A stretch of DNA of 64,000 nucleotides from CAYWBW01 sp964456745 (GTDB lineage Bacteria > Patescibacteriota > Gracilibacteria > GCA-2401425 > JAJOLG01): assembly GCA_964456745.1 (NCBI GenBank), contig CAYWBW010000006.1, forward strand, positions 1 to 64,000. The letters run 5' to 3'. The position numbers were made by a program, and so were the translations under genes. Each line of letters opens with the position of its first letter. The stretch's first letter is position 1. Below the pieces are notes generated by a model that was not told the origin of the DNA, ran no database searches, and was given only the letters and a program-made list of their open reading frames with translations. This document shows positions 25,201 to 37,497 of the stretch, in pieces.

Positions 25201-27049
25201 TAGTACTGAAAGTTGAGCTGATAGTCTTTTATTAGGTCTTCCTGCTTGAATTACTTTTGACGCAGGACTTGAGATAAGCCCTCCTGTAATTTTTACAGAC
25301 GATGAAGAAACTGCATTTGGAACTGCTCTTGAAGCATGAGATAGTACTAAAGATTTTTCAGTAAAGTGATCAATTGATATTCCTACTAATTTAACAAATG
25401 AGTCAGTTGATTTTTGATGAGAATATTTAGACATTTGTATGTCAGCTTGATGAATAACAGATCCAGATGATATGGATGTTTATTACTCAGTTGATGAATG
25501 AGATTCATGGCTAGAAGATACTGAAATAACTTGAAAAACAATAGATTCAGACTCTGATACATTCTGTTTTAAAACAGATCATCTTACTTCGTTTGGTGCT
25601 GCAACTAGTTCTACCACAACCACTACAACAACGACTACAACTACCAGCACTTCAACTTCTTGAGGTTGAAGTAGTGGATGATGAACAATTACTTCAATAT
25701 CAAATAAAACAATCTCTCCTACTGCAAAAAGAGATTTTGAAACAATAGATAATATTGATTTTAAAAATATTACTTGAGAAGTTCCAGTAACAATAACAAT
25801 GAATCATACTTCATGAAATTATTGAGCTACTATTCAAAAATGAACTGTTATAACATTTTCAAACTGAGAGAAATTTGATTGAAAAATTGAAGCTCCAAAA
25901 AGAGTTTCAAATACAAGTGTAGCAAAAATGACCTGATGAAAAACTGCTCTAAGAGCTCTTAAAATATGATCAGATGATTGAAAATCAATTAATTTTTCTA
26001 AACCAGTTGAATTAAAACTTTCAACTAACTGATTATCAAGTAAGATAAATAGATCAGATATATTTTTGTATTCTTATAACGAAACTAAGAAAAAATATGA
26101 AATGGAAACCTGAAAAAGAATGGTTGATAAAGAAAACGAAATTATAACTGTAGAAGTTACTCATATGACTACATTTGTTCTTGCCACATGAAGCCTACCT
26201 TTATCTTCATTAATCAATGAAGAATCAGGAGTATATGATCCAAATGCAGTATTTCAAGATATCAGCAATCACTGGGCTAAAAACTACATAGAAACTCTAT
26301 ACGATAGATGAGTCTTAAGCGATAAAGAAAATTATTATCCTAATGACAATCTAAACAGAGCAGAATTGATTAAAATTGTTATAGAAACATTTGGACACTG
26401 AACAAGTGATGACTACTCAAAAATTAATTTTGATGATGTTGACAATAATGCTTGGTATGCACCTTATCTTGCAAAATCTGTAGATCTTTGAATTGTAGAT
26501 GCACCAAACAGTAAGCTAGTTTATAAATATGTTAAATGAGCATGAGATTATCAAAATGCTCAAAAAGCACTAGCCTTACTCTGATACGATGTAGATATTA
26601 CATGAGAAGCAAGTGAACAAACTACAAGTGCACTTATTAGTTACCAAAAATCTAAAGGTCTTGAAAATCCTGTATGAAATCTATGAACATGGACTGCTAT
26701 CTGGCTTAACAGTGAAGATATATTAAAAGATGCTGTTTTTAAATCATTATATAGTAAAAATGATTTTAGACCTTGAGACAGCGTAAATAGAGCAGAAGCA
26801 ATGAAAATCATCCTAAAATGAGCCTGAATTGAAATACAAGCTTGAAATTCAACATTTAGCGATATTGATTCAAATGCATGGTTTGCTAAATATGTAAATA
26901 CAGCAGCTTATCACTGAATTGTGTCTTGATACTGAGATTGAAAATTTGGACCATTAAATTCAATAACAAGATGAGAAATTGCTAAAGTCGCAATAAAAGC
27001 ACTTGATGCACTTGAAACAAAATGAGCATTGATATTAAATCAAAATTAA
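16256..27049 (+). CDS. Giant S-layer-like protein with Fn3-like, Ig-like and SLH domains
   Basis: 3597 residues in one uninterrupted frame once TGA is glycine. A signal segment lies at residues 7-30. Residues ~680-840 carry two Fn3-like repeats (G-L-N-S-G-T-T-Y-Y-Y and G-L-N-E-H-T-H-Y-F-Y). Residues ~1450-1680 carry Big_5-type Ig-like domains (P-K-D-A-K-M-Q-I-V-F-N-E and relatives). Residues ~2180-2700 hold carboxypeptidase-regulatory/Cna-B-like repeats (S-x-V-G-I-Y-A, D-S-N-G-D-Y-T-L). A Thr/Ser linker lies near 3117-3135. Three SLH repeats end the protein (F-Q-D-I-S-N-H-W-A, F-D-D-V-D-N-N-A-W-Y-A, F-S-D-I-D-S-N-A-W-F-A). A peptidoglycan-binding-1-like segment (Q-K-A-L-A-L-L-G-Y-D-V...A-L-I-S-Y-Q-K-S-K-G-L, residues ~3427-3480) sits inside the second SLH. 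SLH domains bind secondary cell-wall polymers, so this is probably a wall-attached stalk or adhesin. Confidence 0.92.
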
Positions 27050-27060
27050 TTTCTTAATTC

Positions 27061-27094
27061 AAAAAACCAGAGACATATAATTATTTGTCTCTGG
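27061..27094 (-). terminator. Rho-independent terminator for the leftward genes
   Basis: CCAGAGACA (27067-27075) and TGTCTCTGG (27086-27094) form a perfect 9-bp stem with a 10-base loop. On the minus strand the stem is followed directly by TTTTTT, so it terminates the leftward gene ending at 27118. It also sits 18 bases after the giant SLH gene and may block transcripts from both sides. Confidence 0.75.
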
Positions 27095-27117
27095 TGAATT
27101 AATAAAAGACTAATTGA

Positions 27118-27730
27118 TTAAGATACGCCTAAAGCCTTGTTGATTAATAAATCACCAAATAAAGTTTCTGAATAGTCATTATCAATGATATTTATTGACT
27201 TAACATCTCCCCCCTTCGAAATAACAACCCCAAGACTTACACCCTTTTCATCAATAGTAATATGAAAATCAATAGTTCAAAAATTAAAGCCTCGTGCATT
27301 ATTTATTGTATTTAAAGCTCATGGAAAATATTTATTTATAAGCTTTTCTTGCGATAATGTATTAATAGAGATTACCTGCGAATTAAGCATATCAAGTTCC
27401 TGATAGCTTCCTTCAAGTTCTTCATTATTCCTTTTTAATATTGTTCACACAACGATATTTACAAAAGAAAGTATACTGCTTTGTATATTAATTAATCAAG
27501 TAGGAACACTGTCTAGATCCACAAGATCAAATGAATCACTAGCGCGTTCATTGCATTACCAATTCTTTCTTTCAAGACTTGGTTTTAAAATAAGCAAATT
27601 TATCTTTTATAAATTGTTGATCTTCTTTTCTTAATCATAAATATCATGATCATTTCTTTAAAACATCAACTAAACGAGGTATAGCTATTGAATCTAACAC
27701 TTCTTGTAAATTTTTTTCTAATGTTCACAT
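27118..27730 (-). pseudogene. Frameshifted hypothetical gene
   Basis: The ATG at 27730 opens a frame (starting M-G-T-L-E-K-N-L-Q-E-V-L) that stops at 27539 after 63 residues. A second frame, open from 27555 down to the TAA at 27118, continues with protein-like sequence (S-F-D-L-V-D-L-D-S-V-P-T-G then a coiled region and I-D-F-H-I-T-I-D-E-K-G) but has no ATG near its beginning. The whole span is 3n+1 bases long, so one inserted base near 27548-27558 would explain the break and restore a ~204-residue protein. It may be a real frameshift, a sequencing or assembly error, or two genes with a GTG start at 27522. No family recognised. A strong terminator follows it. Confidence 0.5.
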
Positions 27731-27894
27731 TTTTAATCTTTTGGATTTTATCATAAATATATTAATACAATACTAAAATTGGATAAATATCCAAAATATT
27801 AACTAACTTTATGTCAATAGAAGCTATTGGAATCTCTTAATGTCATTGCAAGATATATTCAAAACTATCTATGTTACTAGCTTAAACCGAAAAA

Positions 27895-27936
27895 GATCTC
27901 TCCGCTCGTTGTACCTCCTCGGTCGAGACAGAAAGC
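27895..27936. repeat. GC-richer imperfect palindrome
   Basis: In the AT-rich gap between copA and the broken gene, CTCTCCGCTCG and CGGTCGAGACAGA form an imperfect inverted repeat. Its base composition stands out from its surroundings. It resembles the short palindromic intergenic repeats scattered through many bacterial genomes; two further GC-richer hairpins occur at 58081 and 62873. Confidence 0.4.
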
Positions 27937-27985
27937 TATGCTCTATTCCAAACTGTGTATTAAGCCATAAAAAAATTTTCTAAAA

Positions 27986-30142
27986 CTATCCTCTAAACCC
28001 TTTCAGTCTTAAACTATTAGTAACAACACTTACAGAGCTAGCAGACATAGCTGCACTTGCAAATATTGGACTGAGAAATCAAAAAGCCGCAAGCGGAATT
28101 CAAATTGTATTATAAATAAATGCCCAAAACAAATTTTGTTTGATAATTCTAAATGTCTTTTGAGATAATTTTATTGCAGTTACAGCCTTACTTGGTGTTC
28201 AATGAACTAATACTAGATCTCATGTCTCAACAGCTATATCACTTCATGTTCACATTGCTATTGCTAAGTCTGACTGTACTAAGGCAGGTGCGTCATTAAT
28301 TCAATCTCACACAAAGGCTACTTTTTTTCAAGCATCTTGTATTTGTTTAATTTTTTCTGCTTTTTCATGTGGCAATACTTCAGATATAATATTAGTGATT
28401 CAAAGTTTTGCTCAAATATTCTGAGCAACAAGTTTATTATCTCAAGTTAAAAGTACTGACTTAATTCAAATTGCCTTTAGTTTATCTACCGCTTCAATTG
28501 CATCCTCTTTTAATGTATCACTCAAAGCAATTAATCAAATAATCACAGAATCCTGGGCAATATAGATAGTCGTCTTTCATTGACCGGAAAGCTCTTGAAA
28601 CTCTTCTTTTACATCATGCTTAATCAATACATCCTTTTCTTCCATTAATTTTGCATTACCTAAAAGACATATTTTTCCATCCACTTCTCAATATATTCAT
28701 CTTCATTCTAGTTCTGTAAAATTCTCAACTCAAACCTTATCATTTACATGATTACTTATACTCTTTGAAAGCGGATGATTTGAATGCGAAGATAGGCTTC
28801 AGGCAATTGTTAGCAATTGCTTCTCTCATATATCATAGTTTTTCACATCTGTTACACTTGGTTTTCACAGAGTTAAAGTTCATGTCTTATCAAATACAAC
28901 AATATCAATATCATTTGATTTCTCTAATGTTTCTCAAGATTTAATCAATATTCAATTTTGAGCTCAAGCTCATGTTCATATCATTATTGCAGTTGGGGTT
29001 GCGAGTCAAAGCGCACAAGGACAGGCAATAACTAACACTGATACAGCTGATATAATACTTGAAGTTAAATCTCAAGTAATAAAATACCAAATTAAAAAAG
29101 TAATAATACTTACTACTATTATCACTGGAACAAATATTCAAGATATTTTGTCTGCAAGCTTTTGAATTGGTGCTTTTGAATTTTGAGCATTTTCCACCAT
29201 TGTAATCACCTGAGAAAAAACAGTATCTTTTCACTCTTTTGTAACTTCGATTTTTAATACTCAATTTTGATTAATAGTTGCTCAGAATACCTCATCTCAT
29301 TTATTCTTAGAAATCGGCATGCTTTCTCAAGTCAAAGCGCTTTCATCTACATTAGAATGTCAATGTATCACTATTCAATCTAAAGCAATTTTCTCTCATG
29401 GCTTTGTTATTATTATCTGTCATACTTTTACCAAATCTATATCAAGCTCTTTTTCTTTTCAATCTTCTAAAACCACTGCTTTCTTTGCTCAAATTTTAAT
29501 AAGCTTAGCAATTGCATTTGAAGCTTTTCATTTGGATTTTGCTTCTAAATATTTTCACAAATTTATAAGTGTTATTATTGAAACCGCTGCTTCAAAATAA
29601 ACTGGTAAAGCATTAAACATCGCATACAAACTATATAAAAAAGAAACCAAAGTTCATAACGAAACCAAGCTATCCATATTAAATCTTAATTTCATCAAAC
29701 TTTTTCAAGCTCTACTGTGAAAATGAAATCAAAATACAAAAACAACCAACAACGAAAGAAAAGCGTAAATTAACATTATCAAATCTACTCAAAAATATGA
29801 AATTCAAATTCTAAAATCTTCAAAAAACATCATTCAAAATACAGGAAATGAGAAAATAGCAGAAACAAGAAATCGAATCCAAGCCTGTTTTGTTAACTTT
29901 TGAGAATCATCTTCTATAGCAGAATTATCAGAATCATAAATCTCTGAAGTAAATCAATTCTGAATAATGATATCCTTAATATTATCAAGAGAAATCTTAG
30001 TTTCATCAAATTCAATATGCGCTATGTTAGTAGCAATATTTACATTTACATCCTGAACTCAAAATAAATCTTTTAATGTTGACTCATTTACTTGAGCGCA
30101 CGATGCGCAATGCATTCCTGTTATTTTTAATTTTATTTCCAT
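27986..30142 (-). CDS. copA: Copper-translocating P-type ATPase
   Basis: 718 residues, with every P1B-ATPase hallmark. There is an N-terminal heavy-metal-associated domain with G-M-H-C-A-S-C, the T-G-E-S actuator loop, the C-P-C ion-binding motif in transmembrane helix 6, D-K-T-G-T-L-T with the phosphorylated Asp, and a hinge G-D-G-I-N-D-A-P (Gly codons TGA). C-P-C plus the CxxC HMA domain indicates Cu(I) export. It is the last gene of a leftward operon behind csoR and the HMA/UreH-like gene; the gap to the upstream gene is 81 bases. Control by CsoR at the palindrome at 31858 is inferred. Confidence 0.95.
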
Positions 30143-30223
30143 AGCTTAATTGTTAGTCATTAGTTATAAGTCATTAGTTTTTAGTCTTTAGCTAAAAATC
30201 ACTTGAAAATTCACAAGCTCCTA

Positions 30224-31549
30224 CTACTCAACCAATATTTCTCATTGGTACATTCACATTGAAGTACAGATAGCTGGATATTTTCATTTCTTTGCATTTT
30301 CAATTTTGTAGACTATTGGTTCTCATTTCATAACATTATAAGCCTTGTATTCTATAGCAGGCATTATTAGAGTGCTCATACATCAATTTCAATTAACTCA
30401 AGGTATAATGGTAATTTCATAATTTTTTCAAGCTTTCAATTTTGTAATTTGTGGCTCTAAACTCCATCAATTGTGTCATATGTTAACCTTTTCATACTTA
30501 AACTCAGTCTCGCTTTCTAATTGCGATCAAGATATGATATCAGTATTTTTGATAAATAATAGATTCTTTCAATTTACTATCGTAAATATTCAAAAGAAAA
30601 TTACTAAAACAGCTATAATCTTATTTAAGATATCAAAATTCCTGTCTTTAACATAAGAAGATCAAAACCCAATACTAAAAAGTACTGGTGCAGTTCAAAT
30701 AGCAAAAGACAGCATAATAAGTCATCAGGTCAGAAAATTTCATGAAGCAATTGCAAGGAGCTGCATAGTTTGTGTAAATCAACAAGGTAAAAAGAAAGTT
30801 AAAGCTCAAACCAAAGGAGAAAATATCGGATTTTTTACCGTAAAAATATTTTTTGTTAAAAATTTTGGTAAATGGAATCAGAGTTTTGTTATACTTGGTG
30901 TAATTCATACAATTGTAAATCACATATATATAAGTACAAATCATATGAAAACAGATAAAAATCATGTAAATCACATCGATATTTGAAAAACTTTGCCAAT
31001 TATTCATAAAATCCCTCAAAAGATAAAAAATCATAAAAGTCTTCAGATCTGAAACATTCCCTGCACTCTACAATGTGATCAAATCCCCTTTGAATCATCA
31101 ATGAATTCAGAAAATCATATAATAATTCATCAGGTCACAGCAAGACAAGAAGAAACAGAAGCGATAAGTCATATAAGCATGGCAACTCAATAATTAGCAG
31201 ACTCCATATTTGGTACATACTGGTAAATATTGAACTTATGAATAAAATATCCTAAAATAAGTACAATAATTGATATTCAAGCTAAATGAAATAAGTCCTT
31301 TTGACCTAATTTCTTAGCACTTCTTCAAGATGCTTTTGAACTACTATCTGATATCTCAAATCAAGCTTGCTTCAAAACACTTATTAATTCATTGAAAGAT
31401 TTCTCATCTGTAAATTTAATATCTATCTCTCACTTTTTATGACAAACATCTTTAACACTTAATCACTTGATCCCATTAGTCTTGTTTCATATAAGTATTT
31501 CACAACTCACACAATGCATACCATCTATTTTTAGTTTTTTATGTTTCAT
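30224..31549 (-). CDS. HMA - UreH/TauE-like membrane - cupredoxin-like fusion, copper handling
   Basis: 441 residues. The N-terminal ~70 residues are a heavy-metal-associated domain with G-M-H-C-V-S-C. Then six or so transmembrane helices of the UreH/DsbD-like type follow, with S-S-C-L-A-V-T-G-G and L-P-C-G-F-T-Q-T-M-Q-L. The last ~110 residues look cupredoxin-like (G-C-M-S-T-L-I-M-P and C-T-S-M-G-M-Y, with Cys/Met ligands). This architecture is known from 'heavy-metal-associated/urease accessory UreH-like' proteins found beside copper ATPases. It lies between csoR and copA, 23 bases after csoR. A role in copper delivery or export alongside CopA is inferred. Confidence 0.88.
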
Positions 31550-31572
31550 AAATTTTTATTACAATTAAATAA

Positions 31573-31845
31573 CTACTTATTCTGAGCAGTCTTAACCACT
31601 TTCAATATTTCATCAATCATCTTATTTTGTTTAACTTTATTATTGCTTTTAATCGCATCAATAAAACAACATCACAAATGAGATTCAAGCAAAGTTATAT
31701 TTGCTGATTTAATTAAACCAATAACTGCTAAATTTTGCTGAATAATATCTATACAATACTTATCATCCTCAGACATTTTAATAATCTTTTCAAGAAGTGT
31801 CCTTGCTTTTTTTAAGCCAATCAATGTTTTTTTATTATCTTTCAT
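31573..31845 (-). CDS. csoR: Cs(oR)-type copper-sensing repressor
   Basis: 90 residues, an all-helical DUF156 protein. Cys31, His56 and Cys60 reproduce the C-H-C copper ligand set: the two Cys are 29 residues apart and the His is four before the second Cys, exactly as in Mycobacterium tuberculosis CsoR. CsoR binds its operator without metal and releases it on binding Cu(I). It is the first gene of the copper operon, with a palindromic operator 13 bases upstream of its ATG, so autoregulation is expected. Confidence 0.92.
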
Positions 31846-31857
31846 AATTTTTTATTA

Positions 31858-31876
31858 CCTATACCTATGGTATAGG
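31858..31876. promoter_or_regulatory. CsoR operator palindrome
   Basis: CCTATACC-TAT-GGTATAGG is a perfect 8-bp inverted repeat with a 3-base centre, placed just upstream of the csoR start on the minus strand. Its A-T-A-C-C/G-G-T-A-T half sites resemble known CsoR-family operators. Confidence 0.7.
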
Positions 31877-31960
31877 GTATCATGAAAAATAATTAATAAC
31901 AAGATACTAATCTTGACTTATATTTTCTATTCTTGTTATCCGATATAAAGCAATGGAATA

Positions 31961-34900
31961 CTATTGCTTTCAAGATTTAGCAGATCTATCATTCCAAAGT
32001 CTTATAACCTTTGCTTTTACCTCATCACTACAAGTTACACATTTTTTTGGCTTAATTCTCTTTCAATTTGGAAGAATTATTTCCACCTTGCCTTCTCAAG
32101 GATTAGCCACCAAAATATCCTTAAGTGTTTGCAAGTCATCATGATTAGCAAAATAAGGTATTTTAATTTCCCATATATTTTCTTTATCCATTCAACCATC
32201 TTGCAAAACAGGAATTTGTTTTTTTATAAGTTTTAAATGAATATTATCTCAAAGTACTCATTCTTCTTTTGCTTGGTCTCTTATTTTTTCAAGCTCTATG
32301 CTCGTTACACTTTCTGCAATAAGTTGCAAGTCTCAATTTCTTATTTTAAAGCTTCATTCTATAAGCACTACTCGACCATCCTTGATATTTCTCTTACAGC
32401 TCTCAAAATGTTTTGGGAAACACACAGAATCAATCTTTCATTGCGGAGTTTCAAATTTAAATCAAGCAAAATTATCTCATTTTTTTGTTCTTATTAATCT
32501 AAGATCTGAAATTAATCAACACATTTTATATTTATTTTGTTTCTCAAGTTCTTCCAAATCAAGCAAGTCAAGATCAAAAGATCTTTTATTAATATATTCT
32601 TCTAGTCATGCAAGTGGATGCATTGAAACAAAAAGTCATAAAAATTCTTTTTCAAGTTCCAATTTATGCTCAATTGTCATAACTTTAGCTTTTTTAAATT
32701 GGAATTTTGAAATATTTCAATTTTCAGATCATCAACCTGCCATCGAAAACAAATCAATTTGTCAGGAAATTTTAGATTTTTGTTTCTCTTTTGCATATGC
32801 TGTCATTTCCTCAACACTTGCAAGTGCCTCACTTCTTTCACACATTGAATCTAGTGCTCATGAAGAAATAAGTGCTTCAATATTTTTTTTATTTAAAAAT
32901 TTTACATCTATTCTGGATAATAAATCATCGATATCTTTATAAGCAATATTTTCAGGTCATCTATCTTCTATTATCGCTTCGATTGCGGCATCTCAAAGAT
33001 TTTTAATAGCAGAAAGTCAAAAACGGATTTTTCACTCTCATACATAAGTAAATTCAAAATAAGATTCATTAATATCTGGCGGCAACACATCAATTCACAT
33101 TTGCATGCATTCATCAATTTCAATTGCTATTCTGTCATTATTTCAATTATCTGAAGTCAATAATCCTGTCATAAACTGAGTTGGATAATGAGCTTTCAAA
33201 TATGCTGTGTGATAAGCAATCATAGAATATGCTGCAGCGTGTGATTTATTAAATCAATATCAAGCAAAAGGTACAACAATTTCATCAAAAATATATTTAG
33301 CTAAAACCTCATCATTTCAAATATTTTTTGCTCACTCTATAAAATTATTTCTTTGTGCATCCATCTCACTTGCTATCTTTTTTCAAATTGCTCGTCTTAA
33401 TAAATCTGCTTGACCCAAAGTATATCAAGCAAAAATTTGAGCAATTTGCAATATCTGTTCTTGATAAACAGCAATTCAATATGTCTCACTTAAAAGTCAT
33501 TTTAAAGATTTATGAGGATACTTAATTTTATCTGGATTAAATTTTCATTCAATATATTTGGGTATAAACTCCATTGGTCATGGTCTATACAATGAATTCA
33601 TAGCAATCAAATCTTCAAACCTTGTAGGCTTAAGGTCTTTTAAATATCTTTTCATTCAAGCAGATTCAAACTGAAATAAACCAGTTGTTTCTCAAACTTG
33701 AAATAATTTATAAGACTCTTGATCATCCATTGGGAGCTCATCTAAAACAATAATCCTTCATGTAGTTTTTTTAATAATCTGTATTCATCTTTCCAAGATT
33801 GATAAATTCTTGAGTCACAAGAAATCCATTTTAAGGAGTCAAAGTTTTTCAAGTGGCTTAGCAGAAAACTGTGTAATAACTGTTTTATCATCCTTTGGTG
33901 GATGCTGAAGTGCTGTATAATTATCAAGCGATTTATCAGAAATAACTACTGCACAAGCATGTACTGAAACGTGTCTAACATTTCATTCTAAAATTTTAGC
34001 AGTTTTCCAAACTTTTTTATACAAATCACTAGCATTAACAAAATTTCTTAAATCAGCCTCTGCATCCCATGCTTCTTCCAAGCTTGTTCATGGTCTTTCT
34101 GGTATTAATTTTGAAAAAGTATTCATCTCAGCAAAAGAAATTCAATAAGTTCTTCATACATCTTTCACTGCTGCTCTTGCCGTCAAAGTTCAAAAAGTAG
34201 ATATCTGAGCCACTTTATCTTCTCAATACTTTTCACTAACATAATTAATAACCTCATCCCTTCTCTCATCTGCAAAATCAACATCAAAATCAGGCATTGA
34301 TATCCTTTCTGGATTTAAAAATCTTTCAAATAAAAGTCCATAAATAAGTGGATCAAGGTTCGTTATTCACATCCCAAAAGCAATAATAGATCATGCTCAC
34401 GATCCCCTTCATGGACCAACTAATATTCAATTGTCTTTAGCCCAATTGACATAATCTGCAACCATTAAAAAATAAGATTCAAATCACATCTTTTGTATGA
34501 TTTTAAATTCATGCTCAAATCTAATTGAAATTCTTAATCACCCATTAGACTCAAGTTCTTTAGAATTATCAATCGCATCCGCTCTTGGATCTTTTGATTT
34601 TATACTAATTTTTTGATTATCTATTGTACTTTCTCCAAGCTTTGACCAAGAAATAGAATTCAAATGTTCTCAATACTCACTATACCTTAACTTCAATCAA
34701 TCAATGCAAAGTTTTCTAAAATATTCAATAGGGGTTTTTAGTCATGAATCCTTGGGAGGCAAAAAATCTGGAATATGATAAACTCAAAGTTCAAAATCCA
34801 CTATGCACCTATCAGCAATTATTTGTGTATTAGCAATAGCCTCTGGAGTATCAATAAAAGCTTCAACCAACTCCTTTGGATCTCTCATTGAATAATCTTC

Positions 34901-35626
34901 ATCGATCATTGAGAAACGTGCATGATCATCGATATCTTTTCATATTCAAATACAAACAACTACATCTTGTGCTTCAGCATCACTTGATTCTAAGTAAAAA
35001 GAATTCTGAGTAACAACTAGTTTAATTCAATACTGCCTAGCATAAGCTTTATTTTTTTCATTAATTTCTAACTGCAAAGGAGTATTTTTATGATCAAGTA
35101 AGGCTAAAAAATAATTATCCTTTCAAAAAATATCTACATGCCGCTTTATACACTCTCAAATCTCTTTATCAGTTCACTGCTCAGAAATAAGTTTTGATAA
35201 TTTTGTGTTCGTTCAAGAATCAATAGCAATAATTCACTCCTTATATTTATCTAATACTTCATAATCAATTCTTGGTTTATAGTACATTCAATCAATATGA
35301 GCAATTGTTGATAAATGAATCAAATTTTTATATCAAATATTATTCTCTGCAATAAGTACAAGACTATTAGGTCTTCAATCGGATCTATTTGATTTTTCAT
35401 GTAAAGCCCTTGGTGCGATATAAACTTCACATCAAATAATAGGTTTAATTCATTCTTTTTTACATGCTGAATAAAAATCCAAACTTCAATACATTGCAGC
35501 AAAATCAGTTAATGCCACCGCGCTGGCTCATTGTTTTTTTGCAGTTTTAGCAATATCTGACGGACTTGGCACTCAAGAAAGTAAAGAAAAATACGAATGA
35601 TTGTGTAGATGTACGAAATTTGTCAT
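31961..35626 (-). CDS. dnaE: DNA polymerase III alpha subunit
   Basis: 1221 residues, a full-length DnaE1-type replicative polymerase. The N-terminal PHP domain begins with H-L-H-N-H-S and A-L-T-D-F-A-A-M-Y-G. The palm contains P-D-F-D-V-D-F (Asp446/448/450), followed by E-R-R-D-E-V-I. The C-terminus carries the OB-type segment (D-I-L-V-A-N-P-G-E-G-K-V-E) and a short Cys-containing tail. It builds the new strand at the replication fork with the beta clamp. It is on the same strand as the copper operon but ends 116 bases before it. Many invariant glycines are TGA. Confidence 0.96.
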
Positions 35627-35736
35627 AAATCCTTTTATTACACCTAAGATACTAAACTATTTTTTTTATAAATAAACCCTAAGTAAAATTTTGGCATTTC
35701 GCAAAAATTTGAGAATTAATCTTAGATTATAAAACC

Positions 35737-37368
35737 TTACTCTTTATTATCAGAAATATTAATATCTCACTTTGAAACCTCATCACCTTCTAGGTTTTCA
35801 GTGTCCTGAGAATCTTCAACACTTTCAGAATTTTTATTCTGAATAAGATCCTTAGCAACATCAAAATTTCCAGAAAATTTCTCACGAATGGATTTTTCAA
35901 TATCACTCTGTTTTTGAGTATCAATACTTTCTGATTGAATATCTGTAATCCCATGTCACACTTGATGATCTGGCATAGTGCTTAGAGTATCTTCAGACTC
36001 ATTAACTAACTCATCTTCTTTGGGCTCTTTGATTTGTTGCTGATCTTCTTCCGTCTTCCCGGACTTTTCTTCTTCTTTCGAAGTATCTTCAGATATTTCA
36101 CTCTCTTTAGATTCCTCACTATTATCTACTTGTTTATCTTCTTTATCTGGCTTGCTAACCTCTTCATTTTCATAAGTTTTATCAGATTCCTCTTCTTGAA
36201 TAGATTTTTCAGACAACTCATCTTCTTTTGGCTTCTCAGATGATTCATTTTCTTTAGACCCATCAGGTAATTCACTTTCTTTAAGCTCTTCAGGCGCATC
36301 TTCTTTTTGATCATTATTATCAGAACCTACTGTTCAAATACCATTAAATCAAGTATTGATTATATCACTGTCATTATCTCAATTTTTTGTTTCTTTGCCT
36401 AATTCTCAATCTTTAGACTCATTATCTATTCAAGTATCCTGACCTTGCCCTCATCATTTTCTGATTTTGTACATATAAAAGAACAAAAATAGTAATCACA
36501 AAACCAATCATTCAATTCAAATTATTGTATAAACATTAATTTTATATTTTTTTCAATCTTGTGTGATCTGAGCTATATAATCACTAAGCTCATCATAAAT
36601 AGATCAAGTGTTAGTTATTAGCTCTCAAGACATAGTTTTTGCTGCTTGCTGATTAACAGAACTTGACAGAGCTAATATTGCGCTGCTATCTTTTTGTCTT
36701 TGTGCGAGATTTTTATTATACGTTTCTTTAATTTTTTTAATATTTGCCATTGCCTCTTCAACCATTTTTGCCGCTAATTTTTCTTCATCAATTTTTGAAA
36801 TATTACTTGGAGCAGATGCTTTTAATGTTTCTTCAGATTTTGAGCTTATTGTAAAATCTTCAACTACCTCATCTTTTCTTACACTAATTTCCAGTTGTCT
36901 AACAGATCACAATATATTTTGAATTTCATCTGAATTATCTCTAATGCTAGACCTCTCCTTATCAATAGTAATTATAGACTTTCACTGTTCGGACTTTATT
37001 TTAAATAATATATCTACAATTTTTGTATCACTGCTAACATTATAACCTCAAGGAAATCATCATGATAAAATAATTTCTCAATGCTCATTATCAATTTCTT
37101 GATCAGCCCAAAAACCAACAGCTGTACTTGAATCATCCAATTTAGATGCGTGCAAATGTTGATTATCAAATTTAATTAGAGCACTAAATCCGATCGAATC
37201 TTCTCATCAAGTATTTATATTAAGACTTGCAATAAATTTATCTCAAGAAACAAAAGAATTTTTATCAGATATTATTGAAAATGATACTAGCTCATTTGCT
37301 TGAATAATAAGACTACTACTTATTAAAAATAGTAAACTAGCCATGATTGAAATAATTGTTTTTTTCAT
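35737..37368 (-). CDS. Membrane-anchored cohesin-like surface protein with acidic tail
   Basis: 543 residues. A signal peptide (residues 1-25) leads to a ~140-residue beta-rich domain with cohesin-like features (S-F-V-S-G-D-K-F near residue 42, I-K-F-D-N, G-E-I-I-L-S-G-G, and I-V-D-I-L-F-K-I-K). A helical stalk (residues ~185-300) and one transmembrane helix (~300-320, followed by Y-K-I-R-K) come next. Then ~220 residues of Glu/Asp/Lys/Ser-rich low-complexity sequence follow, predicted cytoplasmic. The plan (ectodomain, helix, very acidic tail) repeats that of the PKD protein at 3314-5953. The cohesin assignment is a fold guess; no dockerin partner is visible. Confidence 0.75.
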
Positions 37369-37497
37369 TTTTATTTTATTTAATATTCTCTTTATTATAG
37401 CATAAAAACTATCAATTTTCTATTCTTAAATATTGACATAATAAAATACTTATTACCAATTATCATTGTTTCAAAGTTTTTATAGTAAAAAGCAAAT

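Noticed and set aside
27560..27985. tRNA or other structured RNA in the gap beside copA
   Set aside because: No cloverleaf or conserved T-loop could be drawn; only an imperfect palindrome is present.
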